A model generated the notes under the pieces. It did no database searches. It had not been told where the DNA came from and saw nothing but the letters and a program-made list of their open reading frames with translations. From Nocardia tenerifensis NBRC 101015 (lineage in GTDB: Bacteria; Actinomycetota; Actinomycetes; Mycobacteriales; Mycobacteriaceae), in the NCBI RefSeq assembly GCF_000308715.1, contig NZ_BAGH01000607.1:1-58270 (forward strand): a DNA stretch of 58,270 nucleotides, written 5' to 3'. Shown here in pieces: positions 53,877-58,270 of this stretch. Within the stretch, counting starts at the first letter, position 1. The number at the start of each line of letters is the position of its first letter. The position numbers and the translations under genes are program-made.

Positions 53877-55865
53877 GTGTGCGTGGAATGGTTGTTCGCC
53901 CCGTTCGAGGTGGCTTTCGTACAACGGGCGCTGTGGGGCGGCCTGCTTGTTTCCTGCGTATGCGCGCTCGCGGGCACGTGGGTTGTGGTGCGTGGCATGG
54001 CTTTTCTGGGGGACGCGATGGCGCATGGCATGCTGCCGGGCGTCGCGGTGGCCTCGCTGGTCGGCGGAAATTTACTGCTCGGCGCCGCGATCAGTTGTGC
54101 GGCAATGGCTTTGGGCGTCTCCGCGCTCGGCCGCAACAGGCGGCTATCCGCCGACACCGGTATCGGGCTGCTTTTCGTCGGCATGCTCGCGACAGGGGTG
54201 ATCATCGTGTCGCGCTCGCAGTCGTTCGCCGTCGACCTGACCGGGTTCCTGTTCGGTGATGTGCTGGCGGTGCGGGAGCGCGATCTGGTGTATCTCCTTG
54301 TGGCGCTGGCCATCGCGGCGTTGATCACGGTGCTCGGGCATCGCGCGTTCGTGGCGCTGAGCTTCGATGCGCGCAAGGCGCACACGCTGGGCTTGCGTCC
54401 GCGGCTCGCGCACGCGGCACTGGTGGGCCTGGTGACGCTGGCGATCGTCGCGTCGTTCCATATCGTCGGCACGCTGCTGGTCTTCGGATTGCTCATCGCG
54501 CCTCCGGCGGCGGCGACCTACTGGGCCAACCGAATTCCGATGGTGATGGTGCTCGCCGCCGTGCTGGGCAGTGTGGCCACGGTCGCGGGGCTCGTGATCT
54601 CCTGGCACGCGGGCACGGCGGGCGGCGCGACCATCGCGGCCGTCGCGGTCGCCCTCTTCTTCGTATCCGCGCTGGCCGCGATGCTGCGAGACCGACTACG
54701 CAGCAAAGGGTTTCGTACGGCGGCCGTAGCGGCGAGCGCGCTCGCGGTGATCCCGCTGGCCGGTTGTGGAACGAGCGCCGAGACGGCTGCGCCGGTCGAG
54801 ACCCCGCACGGCTATGTGGCCGGCGCCGAGGAGACCGGCGAGCCGCAATCGCGGCTGATCCTCGCCGACGAGGGCGCGATCAAGGTACTGGATCTGACCA
54901 CGGAGAAGTTCGTGGACGCGGGCCAGGCCGAGGGTGTGCGCGGAATCGTCGGCGATGGTCGCTACGGCTATGTGCGCCTGGGGAATTCGACGCAGGTGGT
55001 GGACAGCGGGGGATGGATGGTCGATCACGGTGATCACGTGCACTACTACCGTGCCCCGGTCCGTGCGGTCGGGACCCTCGCCGGGCGCGTGGTGCAGGCG
55101 CACAGCGATCCTGTGCTGACGGCGCTGCTGCTCGAAGATGGTGACACGGTGCTGCTGGATCGTCGCGCGCTCGATGAGGGTTCGATCGTCGAGCGCGGGC
55201 GGATCACCGCGGGCGCCGCGCTGCCGTACGCCGGGCACGTGCTGGTCACCGCGGGCGACAAGGTCGAGGTGCGCACCCGCGACAACGCGGTGGTGACCAC
55301 GATCGCCGAGCCGTGCGCAGATCCGCGCGGCCGTGCGGTGACCCGCCGAGGCGTCGTATTCGGTTGTGCCGACGGTGCTTTGGTGGTGACTGGGCAGGAC
55401 GGCGGTTTCATCGGACAGAAGATTCCCTACCCGCGCGAGGTCGCCGCCGACCGTGCGGTGGAGTTCACTCACCGCCCCGGCAGCGCGACGCTCACCGCCC
55501 GCGCAGGGGAGCGGGGAGTGTGGACGCTCGACGTGCGGAAGAAAAGCTGGGCGCTGGCACCGGTCGGACCGGTCGTCGCGGTGAACACCGCAGGCGAGGG
55601 CGCCACGGTGCTCGCCCTGACCCGCGACGGAGTGTTGCACAGCTTCGATCCCGAAACCGCAAGGGAGACAGCCCAGGTCGCGTTGCTCGAACCGCTGGCC
55701 GATGGTGTCGCGGCACCGTCGATCCTGGTCGATTCCCAGCGCGCGTACGTCAACGACCGGCCTCGCGGAAAGGTCTACGAGATCGCCTACAACGACAATC
55801 TGCGCTTGGCCCGCACCTTCACCACCGATCTCGCACCGACCCACATGGTGGAGACCGGAGAATGA
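53877..55865 (+). CDS. aztB: Fusion of zinc permease AztB and an AztD-like zinc chaperone domain
   Basis: 662 residues from GTG 53877 or 53883; only seven bases separate the first from the Zur box, so the mRNA may be leaderless. Residues 1-280 are a metal ABC-3 permease with about eight helices (RGMAFLGDAMAHGMLPGVAV, GTLLVFGLLIAPPAAATYW). At about residue 270 the frame continues without a stop into RSKGFRTAAVAASALAVIPL AGC, an intact lipoprotein signal with lipobox LAGC, and then an AztD-like beta-propeller to residue 662. AztD is normally a separate protein. ATG 54681 could start a free AztD in the same frame. His-rich HGDHVHYY may bind zinc. It overlaps aztC by ATGA. Confidence 0.85.
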   Translation: MCVEWLFAPFEVAFVQRALWGGLLVSCVCALAGTWVVVRGMAFLGDAMAHGMLPGVAVASLVGGNLLLGAAISCAAMALGVSALGRNRRLSADTGIGLLFVGMLATGVIIVSRSQSFAVDLTGFLFGDVLAVRERDLVYLLVALAIAALITVLGHRAFVALSFDARKAHTLGLRPRLAHAALVGLVTLAIVASFHIVGTLLVFGLLIAPPAAATYWANRIPMVMVLAAVLGSVATVAGLVISWHAGTAGGATIAAVAVALFFVSALAAMLRDRLRSKGFRTAAVAASALAVIPLAGCGTSAETAAPVETPHGYVAGAEETGEPQSRLILADEGAIKVLDLTTEKFVDAGQAEGVRGIVGDGRYGYVRLGNSTQVVDSGGWMVDHGDHVHYYRAPVRAVGTLAGRVVQAHSDPVLTALLLEDGDTVLLDRRALDEGSIVERGRITAGAALPYAGHVLVTAGDKVEVRTRDNAVVTTIAEPCADPRGRAVTRRGVVFGCADGALVVTGQDGGFIGQKIPYPREVAADRAVEFTHRPGSATLTARAGERGVWTLDVRKKSWALAPVGPVVAVNTAGEGATVLALTRDGVLHSFDPETARETAQVALLEPLADGVAAPSILVDSQRAYVNDRPRGKVYEIAYNDNLRLARTFTTDLAPTHMVETGE

Positions 55866-56788
55866 AGACCACCATGCTGCGCGTGTTCACCGCCCTGGCC
55901 ATCCTCGCGCCACTGCTCGTCGCATGCACCGCCGACGGTGGTGAGCGCACCGGAATCGTGGTCACCACCAACATTCTCGGTGATCTGACCCGTGCCATCA
56001 CCGGCGACACCACCGAGGTGACGGTGCTGATGGGCCCGAACGCCGACCCGCACTCGTTCGCGGTCTCGGCCCAGCAGGCCGCGAAGCTCGACCGCGCCGC
56101 GCTCGTCGTGCACAACGGGCTCGGGCTCGAGGAAGGCGTGGCGCGGCATGTGTCGGCGGCCCAGAGCGCGGGGGTCCCGACGCTCGCGGTCGGTGAGCAC
56201 GTCGACCCGATCAGCTACACCTCCGACGAATCCGCGGGCCGCCCCGATCCGCACTTCTGGACCGATCCGCAGCGGGTGCGGGCGGCGGTGCGGACGATCG
56301 CCGCCGCGATCATCGAGCACGTCGGCGGTATCGATGAGACGGCGATCCGCGCCAACACCGATCGCTACCTGACCGAGCTCGACCAGCTCGACCACTGGGT
56401 CGCCGAGCAGTTCGCCGGCATTCCCGCCGAGCGCCGCAAGCTGGTCACCAACCACCACGTCTTCGGTTATCTCGCACAACGTTTCGGCTTCCAGGTGGTC
56501 GGGGCGGTGATCCCCAGCGGCACGACCCTCGCCTCGCCGAGTTCGTCGGATCTGCGCTCGCTGTCGGACGCCATCCGGACCGCCGGGGTCGGCGCGATCT
56601 TCGTCGACTCCTCCCAGCCCGACAAGCTCGCCCGCGTGCTGGCCGACCAAGCCGGGGTGCGGGTGCAGGTCATCGCGCTGCACACCGAGTCGCTGACCGC
56701 GCCGGGCGGCGGCGCGGCCACCTTCCTGGACATGACGCGCGCCAACACCACGGCGATCGTGCGCGGTCTCACCGCACCAAATCCCTGA
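55862..56788 (+). CDS. aztC: Zinc-binding lipoprotein AztC
   Basis: 308 residues from ATG 55862, overlapping the fusion gene's stop. Signal peptide with lipobox LVAC predicts a membrane-anchored lipoprotein. Cluster A-I (ZnuA-like) fold with the metal His residues in MGPNADPHSF, RPDPHFWTDP and TNHHVFGYL, and an acidic ligand probably in FVDSSQPD. The long His-rich loop seen in ZnuA is missing, as is usual for AztC, which receives zinc from AztD instead. Delivers Zn2+ to AztB. Confidence 0.92.
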   Translation: MKTTMLRVFTALAILAPLLVACTADGGERTGIVVTTNILGDLTRAITGDTTEVTVLMGPNADPHSFAVSAQQAAKLDRAALVVHNGLGLEEGVARHVSAAQSAGVPTLAVGEHVDPISYTSDESAGRPDPHFWTDPQRVRAAVRTIAAAIIEHVGGIDETAIRANTDRYLTELDQLDHWVAEQFAGIPAERRKLVTNHHVFGYLAQRFGFQVVGAVIPSGTTLASPSSSDLRSLSDAIRTAGVGAIFVDSSQPDKLARVLADQAGVRVQVIALHTESLTAPGGGAATFLDMTRANTTAIVRGLTAPNP

Positions 56789-56814
56789 TGTCCCAAGAGA
56801 ACACGGAGTAGTGA

Positions 56815-57981
56815 ATGCACATGCGGTCCAGAGTCACCACGGCAGTGGCTCTATCCGGAATCGTCGTTTCGGTGGTCGCCCTGAGCGGCTGCGGCACAAG
56901 CGATTCCACCGAGTCGGCGGCGCCGGCTCCCGGCGTCGAACCGATCGCGGTCACGTACAACGGGGGCATCTACGTCCTCGACCCGACAACGCTGGCCAAG
57001 ACCGGTGAGGTGCGGCTGGAGGGCTTCAATCGGCTCAACCCGGCCGGCGACGACCGGCACCTGATGGTGACGGTCAAGGACGGCTTCCGAGTCTTCGACG
57101 CGGCCGGCGCGAAATTCACCGGCGCCGAATTCCCCGCCGTCAAGCCAGGTCACGTGGTGCGCCATGCGGGCCGCACGGTGCTCTTCGCCGACGGCACCGG
57201 TGAGGTCACCGCATTCGATTCCGCCTCGCTCGGCTCGGGTAAGCCCGCCACCGAGGTCTACCGTACGGCGGCCCCGCATCACGGAGTCGCGGTGCAACTG
57301 GCCAACGGCAACCTGCTGGTCACGCTCGGCACCGAGGAAAAGCGGGTCGGGGCCGTGGTGCTCGACGCCCAGCGCAAGGAGATCGCCCGCAACGAGGACT
57401 GCCCCGGTGTCCACGGTGAGGCCGCCGCCAAGGACGAGGCAGTCGTAATCGGCTGCCAGACAGGCGCTCTCGTCTACCGCAATGGAACCATCACCAAGGT
57501 CACCAGCCCGACCCCGTACGGCCGCATCGGAAACGCGGCGGGCAGCGACGTCTCGCCGATCGTGCTCGGCGACTACAAGCAGGACAAGGACGCCGAACTA
57601 GAACGGCCCCAGCAGGTTTCGCTGATCGACACGGTCAGCGGCACACTGCGGCTGGTCGATATCGGCACCAGCTACACCTTCCGCTCACTGGCGCGCGGGC
57701 CGCAAGGCGAGGCGCTGGTCCTCGGCACCGATGGTCGCCTGCACGTGATCGACCCGGCGGCGGGCACCGTCACCCGCTCCATCCCGGTGCTCGCGCCGTG
57801 GCAGGAGCCGCTGAAATGGCAAGAGCCGCGTCCGGCACTGTTCAGCCGGGGCGGAATGGCCTATGTGTCCGATCCGGCCACCAAGCAGGTGCACCGCATC
57901 GACCTGGCCACCGGCGCGATAGCCGCGAGCGCGACCCTGCCCGCGGCGCCGGACGAATTGAGCGGCGTGGTCGGCCACTGA
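56815..57981 (+). CDS. aztD: Zinc chaperone AztD (second, stand-alone copy)
   Basis: 388 residues from ATG 56815. Lipoprotein signal MRSRVTTAVALSGIVVSVVA with lipobox LSGC. The rest is beta-propeller-like, with repeated GGIYVLDPTT, GEVTAFDSAS, GRLHVIDPAAG and KQVHRIDLATG strands. Two Cys (DCPG, IGCQ) are likely to form the conserved AztD disulfide, and APHHGVAV carries a histidine pair. It resembles the AztD half of the fusion protein, so the locus encodes two AztD-like chaperones. It follows aztC by 26 bases in the same Zur-controlled unit. Confidence 0.9.
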   Translation: MHMRSRVTTAVALSGIVVSVVALSGCGTSDSTESAAPAPGVEPIAVTYNGGIYVLDPTTLAKTGEVRLEGFNRLNPAGDDRHLMVTVKDGFRVFDAAGAKFTGAEFPAVKPGHVVRHAGRTVLFADGTGEVTAFDSASLGSGKPATEVYRTAAPHHGVAVQLANGNLLVTLGTEEKRVGAVVLDAQRKEIARNEDCPGVHGEAAAKDEAVVIGCQTGALVYRNGTITKVTSPTPYGRIGNAAGSDVSPIVLGDYKQDKDAELERPQQVSLIDTVSGTLRLVDIGTSYTFRSLARGPQGEALVLGTDGRLHVIDPAAGTVTRSIPVLAPWQEPLKWQEPRPALFSRGGMAYVSDPATKQVHRIDLATGAIAASATLPAAPDELSGVVGH

Positions 57982-58270
57982 TCGGACCACGTGGCTCAGA
58001 GTAAACCAGGACATTCGGTCCGGGGCCGCCGAATGGGAATTACCCGGGCCAACGAGGGCCCGCCGTTGCGCGCAAGACGAAACCTCTTCCTGCCCAACAG
58101 CATCCGCCGTTCGGAAGCGGCCTCCGTCCGCCTACTGAACTAGGCCCCGCCTCGAAGTCCGGCCGGTGCATTCAGCCCGAGAGGGAACTGGTGGCTGAGG
58201 CTTCTCGGGCGATGCCGCCACCAGTTCGTCATGATCGGTTGACCAGCTCCGATGGGGCGAGGTTGATCAA
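57982..58270. other. Right-end intergenic sequence with an inverted repeat
   Basis: No gene seen. AACTGGTGGC (58186-58195) is repeated in inverted form at 58217-58226 with a 21-base spacer, and GCCCGAGA/TCTCGGGC pairs within the same stretch. This could be an operator for a gene beyond the window or a terminator of the zinc operon. Confidence 0.45.

Noticed and set aside
1..58270. CRISPR arrays or intact insertion sequences
   Set aside because: No spaced direct repeats of 24-40 bases and no intact transposase with terminal inverted repeats were seen.

Overview
The window looks like chromosome of a mycolic-acid actinomycete, most likely Nocardia. It is very GC-rich, carries a secreted protein resembling the mycobacterial MTB12 antigen, two DUF574 methyltransferases, many cytochromes P450 and an aztABCD-type zinc locus under a Zur-like box. 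These assignments rest on motifs read by eye; no database search was run.

Region 1 (1-27981) is a biosynthetic gene cluster. A type I polyketide synthase enters from the left edge on the minus strand. Its first module has a KSQ domain (active-site Cys replaced by Gln), a methylmalonyl-type AT and an ACP, so it should load propionate. Module 1 is KS-AT-KR-ACP, and the KS of module 2 runs off the window. Around it lie two P450/ferredoxin pairs, two more P450s, two luciferase-like monooxygenases, three SDRs, a phytanoyl-CoA-type dioxygenase and two methyltransferases. A compact cassette (adenylation enzyme, stand-alone carrier protein, acyl-CoA-dehydrogenase-like oxidase) is the known recipe for pyrrole-2-carboxyl-PCP from proline, and a KASIII-like acyltransferase lies across the divergent promoter. 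LysR and LuxR-HTH regulators are included. Propionate start, a methyl-branched alcohol from module 1, pyrrole ester chemistry, O-methylation and several oxidations together suggest a nargenicin/nodusmicin-like product (inference). All three divergent promoter regions carry the same inverted-repeat operator, so the cluster probably has one dedicated activator.

Region 2 (about 28-36 kb) is a graveyard: a truncated XRE-type regulator, frameshifted fragments, remnants of UspA and TerD stress proteins, and two degraded tyrosine recombinases on either side of a tRNA-Pro(GGG) gene. Two intact exported proteins remain, a lipoprotein with three 39-residue repeats and a small secreted protein.

Region 3 (34.3-43.3 kb) is a run of minus-strand genes headed by a roughly 1475-residue protein: trypsin-like protease, CHAT-like domain with both catalytic residues lost, NB-ARC NTPase, and about eight 40-residue TPRs. 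Downstream are a DUF574 methyltransferase, a luciferase-like monooxygenase, a trypsin-co-occurring (TCO1-like) protein and an FAD monooxygenase. This resembles the STAND/TCO conflict systems described in bacteria and is the best candidate for an undescribed defence or signalling system.

Region 4 (45-58 kb) has a P450 with a small coupled upstream ORF, an ABC-2 exporter, an MTB12-like secreted protein, another DUF574 methyltransferase, a MetE-like protein, a sigma factor coupled to an unknown protein, and the zinc locus, in which the AztB permease is fused in frame to an AztD-like chaperone.
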